From NCBI GenBank assembly GCA_964627855.1, contig CAZVLE010000025.1, forward strand, positions 1-29,740: 29,740 bases of DNA, written 5' to 3'. This document shows positions 1 to 6,582 of this stretch, piece by piece; the first letter of the stretch is position 1; every line of letters begins with the position of its first letter. A model generated the notes under the pieces. The model worked only from the letters and a program-made list of their open reading frames with translations. It searched no databases and had not been told where the DNA came from. Made by a program: the position numbers and the translations under genes. Source of the DNA: CAZVLE01 sp964627855. Lineage in GTDB: Bacteria > Bacillota > Dethiobacteria > DTU022.

Positions 1-1
1 C

Positions 2-697
2 CCAACCGATCCGACAGATCCTGCCGACCCACACGATCCTTCCGATCCAGCCGATCCGACAGGCCCATCCGGTACTAATGGTTCGACAGACCCGCCAGGA
101 CCCGGAGGCCCGGGAGGAGGCATAGGCCCGCCGGATAACGGAAACGGGAACGGTGATGATGACACAGATCCTTCCAACGGAAGTGTTCCGGGTGAAGAAG
201 TCCCATATGCCCATATTACTATAGCTCGCGATCAAAATATAACTTATGAATTCTGGACCTGCAGTGGCCTTGCAGGCACATGGCGCTGGAAAATAACCAT
301 GAATGTTATGGGGTTTTCCGGGCCTATAAGTGGAAGCGGCACTTTTACTATGCGCCCCGACCCATCATATGATCCCGATGCAGAATACAGGCCGCCTGAC
401 CAGGCTTCGTATGTTTCTGACTTCTTCAACCCATCATTTAGTGGGCAGACTGAAACACAAGAAGATGGCACCTACACTACCGTGCAGTGGCAGGGTACCA
501 ACTATAGATTATCATTATTTCATATTGCTTTTGGACCGGGCAATTGGCCACAGAATTTTGTCTTGCGTGGAGCCTCCTGGAATTATACTATAACTACGTA
601 CTACCCTGGTGGCGAACAAGTAGTTACCGTACCAAACGAAGAAGATATTCATTTCAGTGGGATAGTCCAACATACCAGACCTCCCTATTGCCCCTGA
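2..697 (+). CDS. C-terminal part of a surface/secreted protein with Asp-Pro-X repeats (5' end outside window)
   Basis: The frame is open from the first bases to a TGA at 695-697, so the start lies outside the window. The visible part begins with six 9-base units (8-61) encoding Asp-Pro-X (X = T, A, H, S, A, T). A Pro/Gly-rich stretch and an Asn/Gly/Asp-rich stretch follow to about base 190. The remaining ~165 residues look like a folded, beta-rich module: many Tyr, Trp, Thr and Gly, and alternating polar/hydrophobic segments. I do not recognise this module. Repetitive Pro/Asp linkers of this type are common in secreted or wall-anchored proteins of Gram-positives, so an extracellular location is likely but is inference. 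The visible C-terminus has no LPXTG sorting signal and no membrane segment. A strong terminator hairpin follows at 857-886. Confidence 0.7.
   Translation, partial: PTDPTDPADPHDPSDPADPTGPSGTNGSTDPPGPGGPGGGIGPPDNGNGNGDDDTDPSNGSVPGEEVPYAHITIARDQNITYEFWTCSGLAGTWRWKITMNVMGFSGPISGSGTFTMRPDPSYDPDAEYRPPDQASYVSDFFNPSFSGQTETQEDGTYTTVQWQGTNYRLSLFHIAFGPGNWPQNFVLRGASWNYTITTYYPGGEQVVTVPNEEDIHFSGIVQHTRPPYCP
8..61 (+). repeat. Six tandem 9-bp units encoding Asp-Pro-X
   Basis: Six in-frame 9-base units, each starting GAT or GAC and then CCN, encode D-P-T, D-P-A, D-P-H, D-P-S, D-P-A, D-P-T. A related G-P-S unit follows. The third base varies between units, so the array is degenerate at DNA level but strict at protein level. 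It probably continues upstream of the window. Confidence 0.75.
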
Positions 698-856
698 GGG
701 CCGGGTCGAGACCTGCAGGCTAAGTTTCAAATATCGAGGCTGCCCGGGGAAACTGGCAGAAGAGCCGTGACAATGCCAGCGAGTGCCCTGGGAGCGGTAG
801 CTTGCAATAAGTGCAAATAAAAATGGGATATCAATAAATGAAAGGGCCCTAATAAT

Positions 857-886
857 AACCCTGCCCCATTGTTTCATGGGCGGGGT
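857..886 (+). terminator. Hairpin terminator after the surface-protein gene
   Basis: AACCCTGCCC (857-866) pairs with GGGCGGGGTT (877-886) in ten base pairs, with one G-T pair. The loop is about ten bases. The tail ATATTCGTTTTCT is only moderately T-rich. It lies in the 349-base gap between the first gene and the MoxR gene. The rest of that gap holds no ORF I can support, apart from the promoter at 970-998. Confidence 0.65.
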
Positions 887-969
887 TATATTCGTTTTCT
901 CTCGCTTCTCCAGAATCCCGGCAGGGAATCTTCCAGCAGAGTTTTTCAGAAAGGAACGCGGCAAACTGT

Positions 970-998
970 TTGCCCGGTTCCCGGCTATGTAGTATTAT
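970..998 (+). promoter_or_regulatory. Sigma-A-like promoter for the MoxR-VWA-CooC genes
   Basis: TTGCCC (970-975) and TATTAT (993-998) are separated by exactly 17 bases, a good match to a housekeeping promoter. Transcription would begin near 1005, giving a leader of about 40 bases before the GTG at 1047. The spacer contains the 9-mer TATGTAGTA, which also occurs upstream of two other genes in this window. Confidence 0.5.
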
Positions 999-1046
999 AA
1001 GATCAAGATATAGGAGCATTAACTAAACAAGCATTGGCAGAAAGAA

Positions 1047-1973
1047 GTGCAGACCAAGATGACCCTAACGCTGGCTGAACTGAGAAAGAGCTTTGATGAT
1101 GTTGGCTATATTTGTGACGATAATACTGTTCTAACCGTTTACCTTTCCCTTCAGCTGCAGAAACCTTTGCTGATCGAGGGAGCCCCGGGCGTGGGTAAGA
1201 CTGAGATGGGCAAGGTGCTGGCCGAGGTCATGCAAACTGAATTGATCCGCCTGCAGTGCTATGAAGGACTTGACGAGAACAAGGCGCTCTATGAGTGGAA
1301 TTACCAGCGCCAACTGCTAAAGATCCAGATGAACCGGGCCCTGCAGGAAGAACAGGTCAGGGAAGAAGACCTGTTTTCAGACCGCTACCTGCTCGAGCGG
1401 CCCCTGCTGAAAGCCATCCGTTCCGAACAGAGAGCAGTGCTGCTGATTGACGAGGTTGACAAATGTGACCCAGAGTTTGAGGCTTTTCTATTCGAGGTTC
1501 TTTCCGATTTCCAGGTTTCGATTCCCGAGCTGGGCACGATTCCGGCCAGGCACATACCGGTAGTCGTCTTGACCAGCAACAATGAACGCGAGCTTTCCGA
1601 CGGCCTCAAGCGGCGCTGTCTTTACCTTTACCTTGACTTCCCTGCTGTTGAAAAAGAGGTCCGGATCATCAGGGCCAAAGTGCCCGGCATAGAAGAGCGC
1701 CTGGCCTGGGAGACGGCCAGGGTGGTAGCCCGCCTGCGGCAGCAGCCGGACCTGCGCAAGAAGCCCTCCATAGCTGAAACCCTCGATTGGGCCAGGGCCC
1801 TGGTTTCCCTTAATCGTAACCGTCTGGACGGCAAAACAGTATCAGATACCCTGAACCTGCTTTTGAAAACCCGGGCCGACCAGGAACTGTTCAGGCAGGA
1901 AATTGGTGTAGATGAGATCGAGAAAACACTGGCCCGGGGCGCGAAGGGCGGTGAGATCTGCGGGTGCAGTTAA
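1047..1973 (+). CDS. MoxR-family AAA+ ATPase (CoxD/CbbQ/NorQ-like)
   Basis: This is a 308-residue AAA+ ATPase of the MoxR group. These hexameric remodelling ATPases work with a VWA-domain partner to activate or insert cofactors into metalloenzymes; CoxD, CbbQ and NorQ are family examples. Seen here: Walker A GAPGVGKT at residues 45-52, Walker B LLIDE at 132-136, a sensor-1 TSNN at 176-179, and paired arginines at 189-190 as candidate arginine finger. The GTG at 1047 is the first usable start after an in-frame stop at 1020; its ribosome site is weak, and an ATG at 1059 is the alternative. The stop overlaps the start of the VWA gene, so the two proteins are translationally coupled, which is the standard MoxR/VWA arrangement. 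The cytoplasmic client is not shown by the sequence; the CooC gene downstream suggests a nickel enzyme. Confidence 0.88.
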   Translation: MQTKMTLTLAELRKSFDDVGYICDDNTVLTVYLSLQLQKPLLIEGAPGVGKTEMGKVLAEVMQTELIRLQCYEGLDENKALYEWNYQRQLLKIQMNRALQEEQVREEDLFSDRYLLERPLLKAIRSEQRAVLLIDEVDKCDPEFEAFLFEVLSDFQVSIPELGTIPARHIPVVVLTSNNERELSDGLKRRCLYLYLDFPAVEKEVRIIRAKVPGIEERLAWETARVVARLRQQPDLRKKPSIAETLDWARALVSLNRNRLDGKTVSDTLNLLLKTRADQELFRQEIGVDEIEKTLARGAKGGEICGCS

Positions 1974-3289
1974 CGGTTAAGCCCGGCGAAAGCCATCTTG
2001 CGGAGAATTTAGCTCTCTTTGGCAGGCTGCTGCGGCAGGAAGGACTGCCCGTGGGAGCGGCTGAAGTGATCGATGCCCTGCAGGCCCTTGAAAAAGTCGA
2101 TTTGACTTCCCGCTGCGACTTTAAAACCACCCTGCAGGCCACCCTGGTCAAGAGTCGCCGCGACCAGGTTGTCTTTAACCGCCTCTTTGACCTTTTCTTT
2201 GTTCCCCTGGAACAGCACCGGCAGAGGGCAGGCGAACATCAGCTGCAGCAGGCTGAGGCGGTCAAAAAACTCGAAGCCGCCAACCTGGAGTTGCTTTTCA
2301 AGGGGGAGGCGCTTGAACTAAGCCCTGAGGAACTGAAACAGTACAGCGCTCTTTCTGCCGAACAGCGAAACCGTCTCCAGGATTTTATGCAGAGAACCGA
2401 AGCCGGCTATAAGGTTGAACCGCAATTCAGGCCGGTCCTGGAGACAGTCGTCAAGAGCCACCTGCGCTACTGCCGCAGCCGCGACGAAGCTAAACAAAAG
2501 AAAAGCTTACCTGCAGGTCATGCTGACGGAGCGGGCAGTGGTGATTCTGAAAATGAACTTTTACGCGAAATCGATATTGAAATGATTGCCGCCTCTGATT
2601 TGCCGGCGGCAGAGCAGCTCCTGCAGCGGCTTTCCAGGAAGCTGGCTGTTCAGATTCTGCGGCGCCGACGCAGCGGGCCGCGCAGCGGACCACTGGACCT
2701 GCGCCGCTCCCTGCGGGACAACATGCGCTATGGCGGTATCATTTTTAAGTTGCGGCACAGGCCGAAACGCCGTACCAAGGAGCATATTCTTCTGCTTTGC
2801 GATGTTTCCGCTTCTATGAAGCGGTACAGCACCTTTGTAATTCACTTTTTATACGGTCTGCACGAAGCAGTCCGTGATCTATCCTGCTTCAGTTTTTCAG
2901 ATCAGCTTGAAGAGTTGAGCCCTGAATTAAAAGGGTCCTCGAACCTGAAGCAGTTGCTGGACCGGGTTATCCGGCGCAGTCGAACCTGGGGCGGCGGAAC
3001 CGATATCGGTTCATCTGTCCATAAGCTGGCAGAAAAGTATCCCGACCGCCTGAATGCCAGAACTACTGTCATCATAGTCAGCGATACGAAAACAGTGCAG
3101 CTGGACAATGCCCTGAGGGAGCTTAAAAAACTTAAGAGCAGGGTGAAACGCTTAATCTGGCTCAATCCCCTGCCGACTGAGCGCTGGCCTGAATACCGTT
3201 CCGTTGAGATCTTTTCCGACCTGGCCGAGATGTGGCCCTGCAGCACCATAGCCCAGCTTGAAGAGGTGCTGGCCGGCAGACTTTCATAA
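1964..3289 (+). CDS. VWA-domain protein, CoxE-like
   Basis: A 441-residue partner protein for the upstream MoxR ATPase. The N-terminal ~240 residues are helical and charged. Residues ~273-440 form the von Willebrand A domain with an intact MIDAS metal site: D280-x-S282-x-S284, T346 in a GGGTD motif, and D374. CoxE, CbbO and NorD proteins use this site to bind the client enzyme while the MoxR ring remodels it. The GTG start at 1964 lies inside the last codons of the ATPase gene (10-base overlap) with a purine-rich GGGCGGTGAG upstream. No signal peptide or membrane segment is seen, so it is cytoplasmic. The family is clear from the MIDAS pattern and the gene pair; the client protein is inferred only from the neighbouring CooC. 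Confidence 0.85.
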   Translation: MQLTVKPGESHLAENLALFGRLLRQEGLPVGAAEVIDALQALEKVDLTSRCDFKTTLQATLVKSRRDQVVFNRLFDLFFVPLEQHRQRAGEHQLQQAEAVKKLEAANLELLFKGEALELSPEELKQYSALSAEQRNRLQDFMQRTEAGYKVEPQFRPVLETVVKSHLRYCRSRDEAKQKKSLPAGHADGAGSGDSENELLREIDIEMIAASDLPAAEQLLQRLSRKLAVQILRRRRSGPRSGPLDLRRSLRDNMRYGGIIFKLRHRPKRRTKEHILLLCDVSASMKRYSTFVIHFLYGLHEAVRDLSCFSFSDQLEELSPELKGSSNLKQLLDRVIRRSRTWGGGTDIGSSVHKLAEKYPDRLNARTTVIIVSDTKTVQLDNALRELKKLKSRVKRLIWLNPLPTERWPEYRSVEIFSDLAEMWPCSTIAQLEEVLAGRLS

Positions 3290-3327
3290 TTTAATTAATA
3301 ATCATCTGATAAGAGGAGGAAAACTGA

Positions 3328-4083
3328 ATGACAAAACGCATTGCCGTGGCAGGCAAAGGGGGCACCGGTAAAACAACCTTATCTGCCCTGCTGATTCGCT
3401 ACCTGATTGAAAAATACCCCACCAAAAGCATTCTGGCCGTCGATGCCGATGCCAATGCCAACCTGAACGAAGCCCTGGGCGTGGAAGTCTTGGAAACCAT
3501 CGCTACGATCCTGGAAGATACCAAGAAACCTGATGCAGTGCCTACCGGCATGACCAAGGATATCTTTATTGAATACCGTCTCAGCCGGGCCATGGTCGAG
3601 GAAAACAATTTTGACCTGGTGGTGATGGGTAATCCCCAGGGGCCGGGCTGCTACTGTTACCCGAATGATCTATTAAAAAATTTCCTTGAAAAACTAAGCA
3701 AGAATTATGATTTCATGATTATAGATAACGAGGCCGGCCTCGAGCATCTCAGCCGCCGCCTGTTGCCGATCATTGACTTGCTCCTGGTGACCAGTGACTC
3801 GACCGCCCGCGGTATTCGCTCGGCCGGAAGGGTTAAAGACATTGTGGAAAGTGTGAAGATTGCTGTTTCTAAAATGGGGCTGGTTATCGGCCGCAGCCGC
3901 GAGGGTGACAGCGGTCAGTTGAGCGGTGAGGTGGCTAAAAGTGGCCTGGAACTGCTCGGGGAAATCCCCCATGATCTCCTTGTTGCCGAGTACGATTTAA
4001 ATGGTAAGGCCTTACTCGCTTTGCCCGCCGATACCGCTGCCGTTAAGGTTTCGAAGCAGCTCTTTGAAAGCCTGGGCCTTTAG
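3328..4083 (+). CDS. cooC: CooC-type nickel-insertion ATPase (CODH maturation)
   Basis: A 251-residue deviant-Walker P-loop ATPase of the MinD/SIMIBI class. The P-loop GKGGTGKTT (residues 9-17) carries the signature lysine. VDADAN (38-43) follows, and G-C-Y-C (107-110) supplies two cysteines, C108 and C110, matching the CxC pair that binds nickel or zinc at the CooC dimer interface. CooC delivers Ni to the C-cluster of carbon monoxide dehydrogenase, or in acetogens to CODH/acetyl-CoA synthase (AcsF). The ATG at 3328 has a strong GAGGAGG site and lies 38 bases after the VWA gene, so it is likely co-transcribed. No CODH gene lies in the window, so the target must be elsewhere. The exact paralogue (CooC or AcsF) cannot be decided here. 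Confidence 0.88.
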   Translation: MTKRIAVAGKGGTGKTTLSALLIRYLIEKYPTKSILAVDADANANLNEALGVEVLETIATILEDTKKPDAVPTGMTKDIFIEYRLSRAMVEENNFDLVVMGNPQGPGCYCYPNDLLKNFLEKLSKNYDFMIIDNEAGLEHLSRRLLPIIDLLLVTSDSTARGIRSAGRVKDIVESVKIAVSKMGLVIGRSREGDSGQLSGEVAKSGLELLGEIPHDLLVAEYDLNGKALLALPADTAAVKVSKQLFESLGL

Positions 4084-4096
4084 GCTGTTAAAGGCC
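4075..4096 (+). other. Hairpin overlapping the cooC stop codon
   Basis: GGCCTTTA (4075-4082) and TAAAGGCC (4089-4096) form a perfect 8-bp inverted repeat with a six-base loop. The left arm spans the end of cooC, including part of the TAG stop. There is no T-run after it, so it is not a standard intrinsic terminator. It may protect the mRNA 3' end or end transcription weakly. The rest of 4097-4289 holds no gene; TATAAT at 4191-4196 lacks a convincing -35. Confidence 0.45.
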
Positions 4097-4289
4097 TCTA
4101 TAGCCGACCCCTGGCACTGAGCTGAACCTGGAAGCCGGGAAATGCGCGATCGTGAGGGTAGGCTTTCATGAACTGCCCGCCCGGTCGTAATATAATAAGA
4201 TTGCCATTACCAATGTCAACTATGTAGTAAGGGCATATGAATTACAACGTTGCCCCTGGAGAATAAGACAGGTGAAGGAGATGATAACA

Positions 4290-4931
4290 GTGATTTTAAA
4301 AGATCGCAGGGAAGCCGGTGAGCGCCTGGCCGCCAGGCTGGATATTTACAGGGGACGTGAACCCCTGGTTCTGGCAGTACCGCGCGGTGGAGTAGTTGTG
4401 GCAGCGCCAGTGCATGAAGCCCTGGGCGGCGAACTTGACCTGATTATTACCCGGAAAATCGGTGCGCCCCACCAGCGTGAACTGGCAATCGGGGCAACCA
4501 GTGGAGACGGGTTTGTGATGCTTAACGAAGAGCTTATCTCGCGTATAGGGGTATTCCCTGACTATGTCAAGAAAGCCGCTGCCCGTGAACAGGCCGAAAT
4601 TGCCCGCCGCCTGAAATTGTATCGCGGTGATCGCCCCCTGCCAAAGATCAAAGATCGCCTTGTCCTCGTGGTTGATGATGGTGTCGCCACCGGTTATACT
4701 ATGCTTGCTGCTCTGCGTTCCCTGAGAGAGCAGAAGCCGGCCGAGCTGGCCCTGGCAGTACCGGTTGGACCGCCGGAAACTTTCGACCGCCTCAATAAGG
4801 AGGTTGAAGCGCTGATCTATCTTGAAGCGCCGGTTGATTTTGCCGCCGTGGGTCAGTTTTACCGTCACTTTAACCAGGTCAGCGACGAGCAGGTGATTGA
4901 GACATTGCAAAAAGCCTGGGCGACAGATTGA
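4290..4931 (+). CDS. Predicted phosphoribosyltransferase (COG1926 type)
   Basis: A ~213-residue type I phosphoribosyltransferase-fold protein. The PRPP-binding loop VVDDGVATG is present in the C-terminal half. An early PRGGV motif and a TRKIGAP segment are typical of this uncharacterised stand-alone group rather than of purine or pyrimidine salvage enzymes. The substrate is unknown. I chose GTG at 4290 because AAGGAG at 4275-4280 sits nine bases upstream. An in-frame ATG at 4281 would touch the AAGGAG directly, and a GTG at 4272 has no ribosome site. It is an isolated gene between cooC and the metK riboswitch, so context gives no clear role. Confidence 0.75.
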   Translation: MILKDRREAGERLAARLDIYRGREPLVLAVPRGGVVVAAPVHEALGGELDLIITRKIGAPHQRELAIGATSGDGFVMLNEELISRIGVFPDYVKKAAAREQAEIARRLKLYRGDRPLPKIKDRLVLVVDDGVATGYTMLAALRSLREQKPAELALAVPVGPPETFDRLNKEVEALIYLEAPVDFAAVGQFYRHFNQVSDEQVIETLQKAWATD

Positions 4932-4980
4932 CAATGCGAGATCTTTAAGATATTCTTTAAACATAACTGCATATGCTTTA

Positions 4981-5089
4981 CTCTTATCCAGAGCGGAGGA
5001 GGGACAGCCCCGATGAATCCCGGCAACCGGTTCTTCATGTTCACGGTGCCAATTGCTGCGGGTTAAAAAATTCCCCCGGGAGATGAGAG
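4981..5089 (+). ncRNA. SAM-I (S-box) riboswitch aptamer upstream of metK
   Basis: The sequence carries the S-box core in order. The 5' P1 strand CTCTTAT begins at 4981. Then come AGAGCGGAGGAGGGA, GCCCCGATGAA and CCCGGCAACC, a variable P3 hairpin, GGTGCCAATT, and the 3' P1 strand ATGAGAG at 5083-5089. It binds S-adenosylmethionine. P1 is the anti-antiterminator: GAGAGG at its 3' edge (5085-5090) can instead pair with CCTCTT of the terminator's left arm. When SAM is scarce that pairing should let transcription continue into metK; when SAM is abundant the terminator forms. metK encodes the SAM-producing enzyme, so this is direct product feedback. Confidence 0.95.
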
Positions 5090-5100
5090 GTGCCAGAAAG

Positions 5101-5128
5101 GCCTCTTGAAGCGGAAAGAGGCTTTTTT
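5101..5128 (+). terminator. Riboswitch-controlled intrinsic terminator
   Basis: GCCTCTT (5101-5107) pairs with AAGAGGC (5116-5122), followed at once by six T residues (5123-5128). It is the expression platform of the SAM-I riboswitch and lies 53 bases before the metK start. Confidence 0.9.
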
Positions 5129-5181
5129 ACGTTTCGAAGGCCTTTTACAGATCTGTTAAAACTGAAAAGGAGGAAGTAACA

Positions 5182-6369
5182 GTGCACCAAAATAATTATC
5201 TTTTTACTTCGGAATCGGTAACCGAAGGGCATCCCGACAAGCTGGCCGACCAAATATCCGATGCAATCTTAGACGCAATTATCGAACAGGATCCCCGTGG
5301 CCGGGTGGCGGCCGAAACCATGGTTACTACCGGCCTGGTGATGGTTTGTGGTGAAATAACTACAGACTGCTATGTAGACATACCGAGGCTGGTGCGGGAT
5401 AAGGTAAAGGCTATAGGTTACACCAGGGCCAAGTTCGGTTTTGACGGAGATACCTGTGCAGTTATCAGCTCTATTGACGAGCAATCTCCGGATATTGCCC
5501 AGGGGGTTGACCGGGCCCTGGAAACCAGGGGCAAGGATAAGGCCGACAGCTACGATCTCGTCGGTGCAGGCGATCAGGGTTTAATGTTCGGTTTTGCCTG
5601 TGATGAAACCCCGGAGCTAATGCCTCTGCCGATAGCGCTGGCTCACAAGCTGGCCCAGCAGCTTGCAGCAGTCCGTAAAAAAGGTCTGTTGAAATACCTG
5701 CGCCCCGATGGAAAAACCCAGGTTAGCGTGGCCTATTGCAATGGTCGGCCGTCGCACATTCAGACGGTTGTTGTCTCGGCTCAGCACAGTGATGCCGTCA
5801 CCCTCGATCAGGTCGAGGCCGATATCATTGAAAATGTTGTCAGGGCAATAGTCCCTGCCGAGCTGCTGTTACCTGAAACCCGCTTTCTAATTAACCCTAC
5901 CGGGCGCTTTGTAATTGGTGGACCACAGGGTGACGCCGGACTGACCGGCCGAAAAATTATAGTTGATACCTATGGTGGCTATGCTGCTCATGGTGGTGGT
6001 GCCTTTTCCGGTAAAGACCCGACTAAGGTTGATCGCTCCGCATCTTATGCAGCCCGCTACGTGGCCAAAAATGTCGTAGCGGCAGGGTTGGCCAGCAAAT
6101 GCCAGCTGCAGATTGCCTACGCCATAGGGGTATCGAGTCCCGTATCGCTGATGGTTGAAACATTTGGCACAGAAAAAATAGCGGTCACTGCAATTGAAGA
6201 CCTGGTTCGCAAGCACTTTGATCTTCGCCCGGCCGCGATCATAGAAAACCTGGATCTGCTGCAACCGATTTATCAACAGGTCGCAGCATACGGACATTTT
6301 GGACGTCCCGAGCTTGATCTTCCCTGGGAGCGCCTTGATAAAGTTGATCTGCTTAAGGAGGCCCTCTAA
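5182..6369 (+). CDS. metK: S-adenosylmethionine synthetase
   Basis: A 395-residue methionine adenosyltransferase, the usual bacterial length. It makes S-adenosylmethionine from methionine and ATP in the cytoplasm, normally as a tetramer. Seen: N-terminal SVTEGHPDK with the catalytic histidine, SPDIAQGVD, GAGDQGLMFG, the glycine-rich VIGGPQGDAGLTGRK, and the phosphate-binding loop GGGAFSGKDPTKVDRS, all intact. Translation starts at GTG 5182, preceded by AAGGAGG with good spacing. An ATG does not precede it in this frame. Control by the SAM-I riboswitch directly upstream is clear. A likely terminator follows at 6417-6465, so metK appears to be a single-gene unit. Confidence 0.97.
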   Translation: MHQNNYLFTSESVTEGHPDKLADQISDAILDAIIEQDPRGRVAAETMVTTGLVMVCGEITTDCYVDIPRLVRDKVKAIGYTRAKFGFDGDTCAVISSIDEQSPDIAQGVDRALETRGKDKADSYDLVGAGDQGLMFGFACDETPELMPLPIALAHKLAQQLAAVRKKGLLKYLRPDGKTQVSVAYCNGRPSHIQTVVVSAQHSDAVTLDQVEADIIENVVRAIVPAELLLPETRFLINPTGRFVIGGPQGDAGLTGRKIIVDTYGGYAAHGGGAFSGKDPTKVDRSASYAARYVAKNVVAAGLASKCQLQIAYAIGVSSPVSLMVETFGTEKIAVTAIEDLVRKHFDLRPAAIIENLDLLQPIYQQVAAYGHFGRPELDLPWERLDKVDLLKEAL

Positions 6370-6416
6370 GGAATATCAAGGTGATTAATTCCTGGCCCTT
6401 TTAGTATAAAGAGGCA

Positions 6417-6465
6417 GTCCTTTAGCCGTGCTTAGTACTGCTGTCTTGTCAGGCAGGGGCTTTTT
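6417..6465 (+). terminator. Possible terminator after metK
   Basis: GTCCTT and GCC on the left pair with GGC and AGGGGC (6452-6460) on the right, across a two-base bulge and a large loop, followed by TTTTTG. The helix relies on several G-T pairs, so the call is moderate. The gap 6370-6582 holds no supported gene. A short unrelated ORF opens at ATG 6522 but resembles nothing. Confidence 0.4.
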
Positions 6466-6582
6466 GTTACGCTTTATGCTAAAATTGAGCCGGTAAGATA
6501 TATCAATACGAATGGCCGGCTATGCTAAAGAATGTGGCTATTGTAGATCATACGGGGTTTTGGCCGGGGAAGCGGGGTCGCA

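Noticed and set aside
8..61. CRISPR-like direct repeat
   Set aside because: Units are 9 bases, in frame and without spacers; they are a protein repeat.
515..964. 149-codon ORF on the - strand
   Set aside because: It covers the terminator hairpin and the antisense of the surface-protein end, has no ribosome site I can see, and its product resembles no protein family.
4296..4964. 222-codon - strand ORF opposite the phosphoribosyltransferase
   Set aside because: It is the shadow of a gene with clear PRPP-loop motifs on the + strand; its residues show no domain.
6424..6460. A second riboswitch or small RNA after metK
   Set aside because: The segment folds only as a loose bulged terminator; I could not find a conserved RNA core.
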